Source: CAMQVM01 sp044433365 (lineage in GTDB: Bacteria > Bacteroidota > Bacteroidia > Bacteroidales > Rikenellaceae). From it: DNA of 13,942 nt. The stretch lies in contig JAWXTR010000087.1 of assembly GCA_044433365.1 (NCBI GenBank), forward strand, positions 1 through 13,942, written 5' to 3'. The notes below the pieces were generated by a model. The model was not told the DNA's origin. It made no database searches and saw only the letters and a program-made list of their open reading frames with translations. Positions 6,733 through 13,785 of the stretch are shown here, in pieces (position 1 is the stretch's first letter; the number at the start of each line of letters is the position of its first letter). The position numbers and the translations under genes were made by a program.

Positions 6733-6773
6733 GGAACTTCTAAAAGCTCCGAAAGTCAGATTTTAGAAGTTCC
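6733..6773. repeat. Dispersed inverted-repeat element, copy upstream of the repeat-protein gene
   Basis: Arms GGAACTTCTAAAA (6733-6745) and TTTTAGAAGTTCC (6761-6773) are exact 13-bp complements around GCTCCGAAAGTCAGA. It lies 35 nt upstream of the start codon, inside the predicted leader. Confidence 0.75.
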
Positions 6774-6790
6774 CTTTGCAGGGTCATTTG

Positions 6791-6818
6791 CAAAACTACT
6801 ATCAAGTTGATATGCAAA
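6791..6818 (-). promoter_or_regulatory. Candidate promoter of the repeat-protein gene
   Basis: Minus strand: TTTG (6818-6815), 16 nt, then TAGTTTTG (6798-6791). The boxes match but the spacing is shorter than the usual 19-20. A perfect 6-1-6 palindrome, TATCAAGTTGATA (6800-6812), lies between the boxes and could be an operator. Confidence 0.35.
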
Positions 6819-6843
6819 TAGTTATGTGTCTGTAAAACCTCTA

Positions 6844-6887
6844 AATTACCTCTATTTTTGCACAAAAGTGCAAAAATAGAGGTAATT
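6844..6887. repeat. 20-bp perfect palindrome with AAAA loop
   Basis: AATTACCTCTATTTTTGCAC (6844-6863) and its exact complement (6868-6887) flank AAAA. Because the arm contains TATTTTTG, a -7-like box occurs on both strands. No -33 partner is evident. It lies in the 410-bp spacer downstream of the RelA homologue, which also holds the features at 6733-6773, 6791-6818, 6915-6964 and 6966-7023. Confidence 0.7.
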
Positions 6888-6914
6888 AAAAAACTATATT
6901 TAACACTTTTTTAG

Positions 6915-6964
6915 AAAAAGCGAACAAAAACACGCCTTCAGCGGTCTCGAAGAGCCGCTGAAGG
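6915..6964 (-). terminator. GC-rich hairpin plus U-rich tail, copy 2; probable relA terminator
   Basis: A 10-bp GC-rich stem, CCTTCAGCGG / CCGCTGAAGG (6935-6944 and 6955-6964), is followed on the minus strand by CGTGTTTTTGTTCGCTTTTT (6934-6915). That tail is shared exactly with the module at 5887-5906. It lies downstream of the RelA homologue in the correct orientation to end that transcript. Confidence 0.55.
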
Positions 6965-6965
6965 C

Positions 6966-7023
6966 ACAATTTTTTTCAAAAATTGTGAGGCATATCCGCA
7001 AAAGGGGTTTTGCGGATATACCT
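6966..7023. repeat. Two further hairpins downstream of the RelA gene
   Basis: First, ACAATTTTT / AAAAATTGT (6966-6974 and 6978-6986). Second, a strong stem ATATCCGCAAAA / TTTTGCGGATAT (6992-7003 and 7008-7019) with loop GGGG, extended by AGG/CCT (6988-6990 with 7021-7023) after one mismatch. Together with 6935-6964 they would fold the 3' end of the relA mRNA into a stack of three stems. Confidence 0.65.
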
Positions 7024-7107
7024 TTACAACTCGGATTGCAAAAATAGCTAAAAATAGCTCAAAAATTTCAAACCTCTATTTACATTGTTTGTATAACTAT
7101 TTGAAAT

Positions 7108-9261
7108 CTATATCCTTACCACCTTTTTCATTCCTTTAATGCGTAAAAGGCGATAGATAACGGTATCTAAGTAGCTTATACCTGCCACTTCTACAGTTAT
7201 TAGGGCTTTGATAGCATCCTTTTCATAACTTACATTCATGCCTCGTAGATTGACCGATAGTTCTCGTAGGGCATCACGAATACTATGCTCAATACCCATA
7301 ACGTCGTCGCTAGTTAGTGATATTTTTGTGATAAATGCCCCTTCACCTTGATGGTCATTCCAACGAGCTGGCAATATCCGATATGCGAAACGTTCACGAA
7401 GATGTGCGGCATTAACACAATCGGTACGATGTATAGTAAAACCGTTTGTAATACCTGCAAAAGAGAATATTTCATCACCAAAAACAGGGTTACAACACTT
7501 TGCTAACTTATAATCCAAACCTCGCTGGTTTGTGCCGATAATAATAGCATCATTTTTGCCTATTTTCCCCTTTTTCTCTTTAACTGGTGCACGTTCTTCG
7601 GTTGTTCGAAGTATATTTTCGCCGCTAATATGGCGTTGTAGAAGCTCTTTTATCTCAGCCATGGTGACACGCTCCTCAAAAATCATCTCCAAGAACTCCT
7701 TGCCATTACGTTTTTTGTAGTAGCGAGTTAGCTGCGATATTGCCTCATCAATCGAAACGTTTAACTTCCAATTTTTGATTTTTCTCTCAAGCTCTTCCTT
7801 GCCTAAATTTGCCATTTTAGCCTCCTCATCTCGCAAAAACGCCTTAATGCGGTTTTTTGCCTTAGAGGTGACAACTATATCTAACCAACCGAGCTTCGGT
7901 TTTTGATTTTTAGAGGTGGTAATTGATACCAAATCGCCATTATTTAGCTTTTCACGGATAGTGACATTTTTGTGATTTACCTTACCTCCTACACAGTTAT
8001 TTCCAAGTGCAGAGTGTATATCAAAAGCAAAATCGAGAATCGTTGCACCAAGTGGAAGTTTTCGTAAATCGCCATTTGGGGTAAATACCAAAATCTCTTT
8101 ATCGTTTCCCTCAAAAGTGGCACTTAGGTCGGGAGATGTTCCATTTGCTCCAATGCTAATCTGCTCGATAGTGCTACGAAGCTGTTTTAAATAGCTCTCT
8201 TTCCCGCTTTCGCTTACCCCCTTATATCGCCAATGGGCTGCAATGCCTCGCTCTGCTTCATCATCCATTCTAAGCGAACGAATTTGAATTTCGACCCAAC
8301 GTCCACTTTCGGTTACAACCGTTGCATGTAGCGATTCATATCCAGTCGATTTTGGAACGGAAATCCAGTCACGCATGCGGTTAGGGTTTGGTATATTAAA
8401 TTCTGTAACAATTGAATATACATTCCAACAGATGCTTTTTTCTTGCTCCTTAGGGCAATCTATTACGATACGAATAGCAAAAACATCGAAAATTTCATCA
8501 AATGCCACCTTCTGTTTTTTCATTTTTCGCCAAATCGAATATATCGATTTTGTTCGCCCTTTTATACTGAATTTAATTCCAATATCCTCCATTCTTTTGC
8601 GAAGTGGAGCGGTAAATTCACTAATAAAATCTTCACGAGCAGCAGCTGTTTTTTCAAGCTGCTCCTTGATATGTAGATAACTCTTTGTTTCGAGATATTT
8701 TAGAGAAGTATCTTCTAACTCAGATTTTATGTTGTAAAGTCCCAATTTATGAGCAATTGGAGCGTAGATATTTAGTGATTCCCACGATTTTTTTAGCTTT
8801 TTTTCGTTTGGAAATATCTCTAAAGAGCGTGTAACCTCTAGTCTGTCAGCAAGTTTAAGCAGAATAATACGAGGGTTGACAGAGTACGACACTATAAGCT
8901 CTTGAAAATGCTCTACCTGCTCCATTTGTGGCTTAGTTTCGATAGTAGATATATCGTTCATAGCCTTTACTACCTGCCTACAATCGCTTCCAAACTTCTC
9001 CTCTACCTCCTCCAAGCTCATAGCACCGCTACGCACTATATCGTGTATAAGTGCAGAGGTCGTTGTGATAGAGCCTAAACCTATCTCTTTCGATACAATT
9101 AGTGCTACTGCAATTGGGTGGTATACAAATGGCGAACCGTCATAACGATTTTGCGAAGTGCTACGTGCAATTGCCTCTCTAAGAGCCAATTTAAGCATAC
9201 TATATGAGCTATCCGAAAATCTCTCTTTAGCATATTTTATAAATTCCCTTAATACATTCAT
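7108..9261 (-). CDS. relA: Long RelA/SpoT homologue, probably (p)ppGpp synthetase only
   Basis: From ATG 9259-9261 the product has 717 residues, normal for the family. The frame stays open to a TTG at 9396, but those 45 codons (an ATG at 9313-9315 among them) show no homology-like pattern, so I prefer 9261. Numbering from 9396: HD domain about 90-200; synthetase domain about 275-392 with GRTKSIYSIWRKM (280-292), FDEIFDVFAIR (299-309), STGYESLHATV (350-360) and EIQIR (369-373); TGS domain about 434-494; zinc-finger domain with C634, C635, H656 and C660; C-terminal ACT domain. Synthetase motifs are intact and close to E. coli RelA. In the HD domain H93 and H118-D119 remain, but the following E-[DE] pair is R122-S123 and the H-N after D184-R-L is E187-V188, so hydrolysis is probably lost. 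A partner SpoT would then be needed elsewhere. Confidence 0.92.
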   Translation of the reverse strand: MNVLREFIKYAKERFSDSSYSMLKLALREAIARSTSQNRYDGSPFVYHPIAVALIVSKEIGLGSITTTSALIHDIVRSGAMSLEEVEEKFGSDCRQVVKAMNDISTIETKPQMEQVEHFQELIVSYSVNPRIILLKLADRLEVTRSLEIFPNEKKLKKSWESLNIYAPIAHKLGLYNIKSELEDTSLKYLETKSYLHIKEQLEKTAAAREDFISEFTAPLRKRMEDIGIKFSIKGRTKSIYSIWRKMKKQKVAFDEIFDVFAIRIVIDCPKEQEKSICWNVYSIVTEFNIPNPNRMRDWISVPKSTGYESLHATVVTESGRWVEIQIRSLRMDDEAERGIAAHWRYKGVSESGKESYLKQLRSTIEQISIGANGTSPDLSATFEGNDKEILVFTPNGDLRKLPLGATILDFAFDIHSALGNNCVGGKVNHKNVTIREKLNNGDLVSITTSKNQKPKLGWLDIVVTSKAKNRIKAFLRDEEAKMANLGKEELERKIKNWKLNVSIDEAISQLTRYYKKRNGKEFLEMIFEERVTMAEIKELLQRHISGENILRTTEERAPVKEKKGKIGKNDAIIIGTNQRGLDYKLAKCCNPVFGDEIFSFAGITNGFTIHRTDCVNAAHLRERFAYRILPARWNDHQGEGAFITKISLTSDDVMGIEHSIRDALRELSVNLRGMNVSYEKDAIKALITVEVAGISYLDTVIYRLLRIKGMKKVVRI

Positions 9262-9454
9262 AGTCGTAAAATCAGTAATGATATTGTTTAAGTAGTGTAA
9301 AACAATTATTGCCATATTCTTAATAGCACTCTTGGAGCGATATTTTTCACTATTAAATCTCAATATAGAACCACTATATTTTCGATTCAATAGCAAAAAA
9401 TCTCATCTCCAATAGCACTTTTAAAAATACACCAATAATTATTTTACCCTACTT

Positions 9455-9502
9455 AAGGGGAGTTCTAATAATTGGTTATATCCAATTTTTAGAAGTTCCC
9501 TT
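9455..9502. repeat. Dispersed inverted-repeat element, copy in the relA leader
   Basis: Left arm AAGGGGAGTTCTAATA, right arm TTTTAGAAGTTCCCTT (9487-9502); the centre ATTGGTTATATCCAAT is itself palindromic. In reverse orientation it matches the copy at 2818-2864. It lies just after the predicted relA transcription start, within the 332-bp spacer 9397-9728, whose other contents are the promoter at 9519-9550 and the terminator at 9633-9673. Confidence 0.75.
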
Positions 9503-9518
9503 TAAAATTTCGTCTATA

Positions 9519-9550
9519 CAAATATAATCTAAACTTTGATTATAGACAAT
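9519..9550 (-). promoter_or_regulatory. Promoter of the RelA homologue
   Basis: Minus strand: ATTG (9550-9547), 20 nt, then TATATTTG (9526-9519). The -7 box is perfect and the -33 box lacks one T. With the start at 9261 the leader is about 250 nt and begins with the inverted-repeat element at 9455-9502. Confidence 0.55.
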
Positions 9551-9632
9551 AGTAAATCAGAAATTTTATACACTTTTACAATAAATTAACTAAATCTACA
9601 ATTTTTAACCAACTTTTATTTAGAAAGAGAAG

Positions 9633-9673
9633 AAAAAAAGAGAGAAGTTTTTTAAATTAAAACCTCTCTCTTT
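9633..9673 (-). terminator. Intrinsic terminator of the carboxyltransferase/biotin carrier unit
   Basis: On the minus strand a 15-position stem (9659-9673 with 9637-9651, one mismatch, 7-nt loop) is followed by a run of T and CTTCTCTTT. It lies 55 nt after the stop of the biotin carrier gene and closes the unit. Confidence 0.75.
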
Positions 9674-9728
9674 CTTATTTTATTTTTATTTAGAAATTTG
9701 TTTTAGAACAACTCTAAATAAAATTATA

Positions 9729-10052
9729 CTATTCAAATTTCAGCAATATAGTGCCTTTAGTAACATTCTTGCCAAGTTCGACACTAAGCTCTTTGACTGT
9801 TCCACTAATGCTACTTTTCATAAGATTATTCATCTTCATAGCTTTAAATACTAGAAGCACATCTCCAACCTCAACTTTGTCGCCTACAGCCACTTTAAAT
9901 TCAACAACTGTACCTGGCATGCCCGAAAGTACCTCTTTAGGGTCAGCAGGTGACCATTTTTTGCGTCGAGTATAGTTAGGAGTTACCTTACATGTTTTGA
10001 AGTCTCCATGTCTAGTAGAGATTACAATAAATTCATCTTTATTTTCACTCAT
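9729..10052 (-). CDS. Biotin carboxyl carrier protein (decarboxylase gamma / carboxylase carrier subunit)
   Basis: This 107-residue protein is a biotinyl/lipoyl swinging-arm domain (about 42-107) after a short polar leader. The biotin site is FKAMKMNN (69-76), with Lys73 as the biotin acceptor; the usual acidic residue before AMKM (as in EAMKM) is Lys70 here. The halves of the barrel show paired V-x-V-x-x-G-D-x-V segments (VAVGDKVEVGDVL and VELGKNVTKGTIL). It lies 115 nt downstream of the carboxyltransferase gene with no promoter between, so it should carry the carboxyl group for that subunit. Missing from the locus are a biotin carboxylase and a membrane decarboxylase beta subunit, which are presumably encoded elsewhere. 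Confidence 0.92.
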   Translation of the reverse strand: MSENKDEFIVISTRHGDFKTCKVTPNYTRRKKWSPADPKEVLSGMPGTVVEFKVAVGDKVEVGDVLLVFKAMKMNNLMKSSISGTVKELSVELGKNVTKGTILLKFE

Positions 10053-10167
10053 AATTTTGCTTTTTAAAATTAATTATTGAGAGAGTCGGATAACTTACCT
10101 TACTTACAACAATGTTAAAATTGTTATTTTTATAAGCAATAACTCTCCCTAAGATGTTTTTCGTCGA

Positions 10168-11724
10168 TTAAAATGGAGGAATACCATGTTTTTTCGATGG
10201 ACGAGTAACAGTCTTATTTTTAGCCATTTTAAGAGCATGTTCTACACACTTACGAGTTTCAATAGGATTTATAACAGCATCAACATAACCTTTAGCAGCA
10301 GCTACATAAGGGTTTGCGAATTTGTCTTTATACTCTTGTATTTTGATTTTTCTCATCTCTTCAGGATTTTCAGCCTCCATAATCTCTTTTCTAAAGATAA
10401 TGTTTGCAGCTCCCTCAGGACCCATAACCGCAATCTCTGCATTTGGCCAAGCAAATACAAAATCCGAACGAAGGTGACGAGAACTCATAGCGATATAACC
10501 ACCACCATACGCTTTACGAAGGATTACAGTAACTTTTGGCACTGTAGCCTCACTATAAGCATAAAGTAGCTTAGCACCGTGGCGAATAACGCCTGCATGC
10601 TCTTGGTCAACACCCGGAAGATAACCAGGAAGGTCTTCTAATGTTACAAGCGGAATATTGAATGAGTCGCAATAGCGGATAAAACGTGCAGCTTTATCAG
10701 AAGAGTCGCAATCAAGTACACCAGCCATTACGATAGGTTGGTTAGCAACAAAACCTACAGTTTCACCATCGATACGACCAAAACCTACTACGATATTGCC
10801 AGCAAAGTTTTCCATAACCTCTAAGAAGTCGCTACTATCTGTAATACTACATATTACATCACGTACATCATATGGAACAGAAGGATCGATTGGCACAACT
10901 TTATCAATTTGATATTTTGCAGTATCAGGCTCAGCCGACATAATAGCGTTGGCTTTTGCTCCATTGCTAGATGGGATAAACGATAGCAGTTTGCGGATTT
11001 GGATAAAACACTCCTCTTCATTATTAGCAAAGAAATGTGCATTACCAGTCACTTCACTATGAATACGAGCACCACCAAGATCTTCCATGCTAATCTCTTC
11101 GCCAAGAACTGTTTTGATAACCTCTGGACCAGTGATAAACATCTTAGAGATGTTATCTACCACAAATACAAAGTCAGTAAGTGCAGGTGAATATACTGCA
11201 CCACCAGCACAAGGACCTAAAATTACAGAAATCTGAGGAATTACACCGCTTGAAAGGGTATTACGGAAGAAAATTTCGCCATAACCAGCAAGTGCATTAA
11301 CGCCCTCTTGGATACGAGCACCACCAGAGTCGTTAATACCAATTAGTGGAATACGCATATTAAGAGCGTAATCCATTATTTTTGTAATTTTACGTGCGTG
11401 CATAAGCCCTAGCGAACCTCCAGCCACTGTAAAGTCTTGCGCAAAGATAGCAACCCCTTCGCCCATTACAGTACCAATACCAATAATTACACCATCACCA
11501 GGAAGCTCTTTGCCTAACATACCGAAATCTCTTCCGTCATGCTCTACAAAAATATCATACTCTTGAAACGAGCCATCATCCAATAGGGCATCGATTCTCT
11601 CTCGAGCAGTCAATTTACCCATGGCTTTTTGCTTTTCTATTGCCTTTTTTCCTCCACCATAAGAGATTCTTTCTTTTCTTGTCTCAAGTTCAGAAGAGGC
11701 AATTTCATTTTGTGAGTTTTTCAT
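10168..11724 (-). CDS. mmdA: Acyl-CoA carboxyltransferase subunit (methylmalonyl-CoA decarboxylase alpha or propionyl-CoA carboxylase beta)
   Basis: The 518-residue cytosolic protein has the two crotonase-like halves of the carboxyltransferase family. The N-terminal half includes GKLTARERIDALLD (36-49), DSGGARIQEG (132-141) and GPCAGGAVYSPALTDF (170-185), an oxyanion-hole glycine pair with the acyl-CoA site. The C-terminal half includes LPGYLPGVDQEHAGVIRHG (365-383) and AYGGGYIAMSSR (405-416), the biotin side. It moves carboxyl between (S)-methylmalonyl-CoA and carrier-bound biotin. In Bacteroidales this fits decarboxylation in the succinate-propionate pathway; sequence alone does not exclude propionyl-CoA carboxylase or a related acyl-CoA. 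It is first in a two-gene unit with the biotin carrier, driven by the promoter at 11905-11935. Confidence 0.9.
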   Translation of the reverse strand: MKNSQNEIASSELETRKERISYGGGKKAIEKQKAMGKLTARERIDALLDDGSFQEYDIFVEHDGRDFGMLGKELPGDGVIIGIGTVMGEGVAIFAQDFTVAGGSLGLMHARKITKIMDYALNMRIPLIGINDSGGARIQEGVNALAGYGEIFFRNTLSSGVIPQISVILGPCAGGAVYSPALTDFVFVVDNISKMFITGPEVIKTVLGEEISMEDLGGARIHSEVTGNAHFFANNEEECFIQIRKLLSFIPSSNGAKANAIMSAEPDTAKYQIDKVVPIDPSVPYDVRDVICSITDSSDFLEVMENFAGNIVVGFGRIDGETVGFVANQPIVMAGVLDCDSSDKAARFIRYCDSFNIPLVTLEDLPGYLPGVDQEHAGVIRHGAKLLYAYSEATVPKVTVILRKAYGGGYIAMSSRHLRSDFVFAWPNAEIAVMGPEGAANIIFRKEIMEAENPEEMRKIKIQEYKDKFANPYVAAAKGYVDAVINPIETRKCVEHALKMAKNKTVTRPSKKHGIPPF

Positions 11725-11757
11725 ATTATTTATTTTTTTTCACGGTTAGATTTTTTT

Positions 11758-11793
11758 GTAAGTTGTTAACAAAAATTTTATTTTACAACTTAC
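11758..11793. repeat. 9-bp inverted repeat in the mmdA leader
   Basis: GTAAGTTGT (11758-11766) and ACAACTTAC (11785-11793) pair exactly around an 18-nt AT-rich loop. It lies 34 nt upstream of the mmdA start codon within the predicted leader. No U-tract follows on the minus strand, so it is not an ordinary terminator. Confidence 0.5.
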
Positions 11794-11904
11794 TTCTATT
11801 AAAAAAATGTTAATGTAAACCGTTAAAAGTTAATTCTTACAAATTTTACAATATTTTACCCTAAATATTTAATAATTATTATTGATTTAGAGCCATTAAC
11901 TTCG

Positions 11905-11935
11905 CAAATTTATAAAAATTTAATAAATATCCAAA
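11905..11935 (-). promoter_or_regulatory. Consensus promoter of the mmdA unit
   Basis: Minus strand: TTTG (11935-11932), 19 nt, then TAAATTTG (11912-11905), a full match to the Bacteroidetes consensus. It begins 1 nt after the ispE stop codon and gives a leader of about 170 nt before mmdA. Confidence 0.75.
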
Positions 11936-11936
11936 A

Positions 11937-12755
11937 TTATTTGATTAAATATGAGGTAAAAAAGTGGTCATTTTCGAAACTTTTAATATCTATTTTGCTC
12001 TCTGATAGTGAAAACAAAGCACTTCCACTACCTGACATTGATGAGTAAATAGCACCATTTTTGTATAAAGTTTCTTTTATTTTAGCAATTTCTTGGTATT
12101 TTTTAAAAATATGGGTTTCAAAATCATTTTTTAGGTGATTTTTCCAATATTTAACATCTAACAGTGGCAATTGCTTTAGGTTAAAATCATCTTTGTGTGG
12201 TTTTATTCCTGAAAAAGCTTCGGCTGTAGATATAAAGATGGGTGGCTTTACTATTGTAAGATATAATCCGCTTAAATTAAGCTCTATAGGTTCGGTTATT
12301 TCACCTCGCCCCGAGCATAATTGCGGAGTATTTTCTACAAAAAATGCTGTGTCACTACCTAGTTTAGCTGCTAATTCTTTTAGCTTTTCAGTCGAAAAGC
12401 CAAGTTTAAGCAGCTCATTTATTGCTATTAATGTAAAAGTTGCATCTGAGGAACCTCCGCCTAAACCTGCACCAAAAGGGGTTACTTTATGTAGGTGAAT
12501 GTGGAGGGGTGGAAGAGGCTCACCAACCTCTTTCTCCATTATATTATACGCCTTAACCGAAAGATTATTTTCGCTCGTGCAATTTATCTCTAATCCACTC
12601 GACGAAAATCTAAATTTTTCGCTTTTTACCACTTCTACTATGTCGTATAACCCATAGGCTGGATACATAATGGTCGTTAGATTATGAAAACCATCTTCTC
12701 TGCGGTTTACAATATTTAAACCCAGATTAATTTTGCAATTTGCACTATATATCAT
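11937..12755 (-). CDS. ispE: 4-diphosphocytidyl-2-C-methyl-D-erythritol kinase
   Basis: This 272-residue GHMP-family kinase phosphorylates CDP-methylerythritol with ATP in the MEP route to isoprenoid precursors. Visible motifs are ANCKINLGLNI (5-15) with the catalytic-region Lys8, the glycine-rich ATP loop PFGAGLGGGSSDAT (93-106), GSDTAFF (133-139) with the likely catalytic Asp135, and MSGSGSALF (240-248). Length is slightly short but complete. The start ATG at 12753-12755 lies 4 nt after the ung stop codon, so it is translated from the ung message. The next promoter begins right after its stop, with no terminator between, so read-through into mmdA is possible. Confidence 0.95.
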   Translation of the reverse strand: MIYSANCKINLGLNIVNRREDGFHNLTTIMYPAYGLYDIVEVVKSEKFRFSSSGLEINCTSENNLSVKAYNIMEKEVGEPLPPLHIHLHKVTPFGAGLGGGSSDATFTLIAINELLKLGFSTEKLKELAAKLGSDTAFFVENTPQLCSGRGEITEPIELNLSGLYLTIVKPPIFISTAEAFSGIKPHKDDFNLKQLPLLDVKYWKNHLKNDFETHIFKKYQEIAKIKETLYKNGAIYSSMSGSGSALFSLSESKIDIKSFENDHFFTSYLIK

Positions 12756-12759
12756 AACT

Positions 12760-13464
12760 TTAAATGGTATTAAATAAATTTTTTACACTATTTCGAAAAT
12801 CTACCTCCTCTTTTCCATGGTTTTTTAGATAGCTGTTTGCTTGTGAAAAGTGGCGTGCATCGAAAAATCCACGATATGCTGATAGAGGAGAGGGGTGAAC
12901 GCTTTTTAACACTAGATTTTTGCTGCTATCGATGATTTTCTCCATACTCCACGCATCTTTACCCCATAATATATAGACTATATTTTGCTCTCTGTCGCTA
13001 AGCATCTTCACCACTGCTGTTGTAAACTCTTCCCAACCTTTGCCTCTGTGCGATGCAGCCGCCCCCTCTTCTACACTCATCACGGCGTTCATCAGTAGCA
13101 CTCCCTGCTCAGCCCATGAGGTGAGGTTGCCACTGGTTGCATCCATTTCGATTCCTAAATCACTGTTTATCGCTTTGAAAATGTTTTTTAACGATGGAGG
13201 AGGTTTAATTCCATCTTGTACAGAGAAAGCTAAACCGTGTGCTTGACCTTTGCCATGATATGGATCTTGTCCTAAAATCACAATTTTTGTTTGCGAGGGA
13301 GAAAAAAAGTCAAATGCGCTAAAAATATTTTTTCGTGGTGGGAAAATTGTTTTTTCGGCATATTCCTCTCTCATAAACTTTTCCATTTTATCGAAATAGT
13401 CATCAGCTAAATAGCTAATTAACTGATTTTTCCACTCGCTATTTAAACTGTCAAATAGGTTCAT
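12760..13464 (-). CDS. ung: Uracil-DNA glycosylase, family 1
   Basis: The 234-residue enzyme removes uracil from DNA and starts base-excision repair. The water-activating motif is GQDPYHG (65-71) with Asp67, and the minor-groove loop is HPSPLSAYRGFF (190-201) with His190. Between them lie PPPSLKNIF (88-96), the uracil-recognition strand LLMNAV (123-128, usually LLLN) with Asn126, and WGKDA. Length and motif order match bacterial UNG. It is first in a unit with ispE, 4 nt apart. A -7 box lies at 13510-13517, divergent from the tRNA-Lys promoter. Confidence 0.97.
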   Translation of the reverse strand: MNLFDSLNSEWKNQLISYLADDYFDKMEKFMREEYAEKTIFPPRKNIFSAFDFFSPSQTKIVILGQDPYHGKGQAHGLAFSVQDGIKPPPSLKNIFKAINSDLGIEMDATSGNLTSWAEQGVLLMNAVMSVEEGAAASHRGKGWEEFTTAVVKMLSDREQNIVYILWGKDAWSMEKIIDSSKNLVLKSVHPSPLSAYRGFFDARHFSQANSYLKNHGKEEVDFRNSVKNLFNTI

Positions 13465-13509
13465 AATTTTATTTAATTTTTATATCTATTTTATTATAGA
13501 TAACCTTTA

Positions 13510-13517
13510 CAAAGATA
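13510..13517 (-). promoter_or_regulatory. Candidate ung-ispE promoter (-7 box)
   Basis: Minus-strand TATCTTTG matches TAnnTTTG and gives a leader of about 40 nt. The -33 position is only A/T-rich. It is back to back with the tRNA-Lys promoter. Confidence 0.5.
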
Positions 13518-13554
13518 TAAATATTTAGTTTTTAAAAAAAATATTGCTAAAAAA

Positions 13555-13585
13555 TTTGGTGGTTAATATTTTTTCACTACCTTTG
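13555..13585 (+). promoter_or_regulatory. Consensus promoter of tRNA-Lys
   Basis: TTTG (13555-13558), 19 nt, then TACCTTTG (13578-13585): a full match to the Bacteroidetes consensus. RNA would start near 13592, about 50 nt before the tRNA. The leader holds an imperfect hairpin (GTGACATA / TATATCAC, about 13612-13630). Confidence 0.75.
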
Positions 13586-13642
13586 CACTGCAATTGAGTA
13601 ACAAAGTTGTGGTGACATAGCCGTTATATCACTTGTGGTTAA

Positions 13643-13715
13643 GATTCAGTAGCTCAGTAGGTAGAGCACAACACTTTTAATGTTGGGGTCCTGGGTTCGA
13701 GCCCCAGCTGGATCA
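13643..13715 (+). tRNA. tRNA-Lys (anticodon UUU)
   Basis: This is a complete 73-nt cloverleaf. The acceptor is GATTCAG (13643-13649) with CTGGATC (13708-13714), one T-G pair, and discriminator A13715. The D-arm is around AGCTCAGTAGGTAGAGC. The anticodon arm is CAACA-CTTTTAA-TGTTG with anticodon TTT. The T-arm is CTGGG-TTCGAGC-CCCAG (13691-13707). CCA is not encoded. The 3' part of this gene is repeated downstream. Confidence 0.95.
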
Positions 13716-13723
13716 CAAAGAGA

Positions 13724-13758
13724 GAGGAAAAATTCTTTTGAATTTCTCCTCTTTTTTT
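13724..13758 (+). terminator. Intrinsic terminator of tRNA-Lys
   Basis: A 12-position stem (13724-13735 with 13740-13751, one mismatch, TTTT loop) is followed by seven T. It is repeated identically 129 nt further on. Confidence 0.85.
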
Positions 13759-13785
13759 GTGAATTACGCATTATGAATTATATAA

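Noticed and set aside
9262..9396. 45-codon N-terminal extension of the RelA homologue starting at TTG
   Set aside because: The start codon is TTG, the residues show no family pattern, and the ATG at 9259-9261 fits where family homology begins.
10053..10167. Possible missing small subunit (OadG-like) between mmdA and the biotin carrier
   Set aside because: The 115-nt gap holds no frame long enough with a start codon and membrane helix.
10186..10569. 127-codon plus-strand frame opposite mmdA
   Set aside because: It is antisense to a conserved enzyme gene; its composition is typical of a shadow frame.
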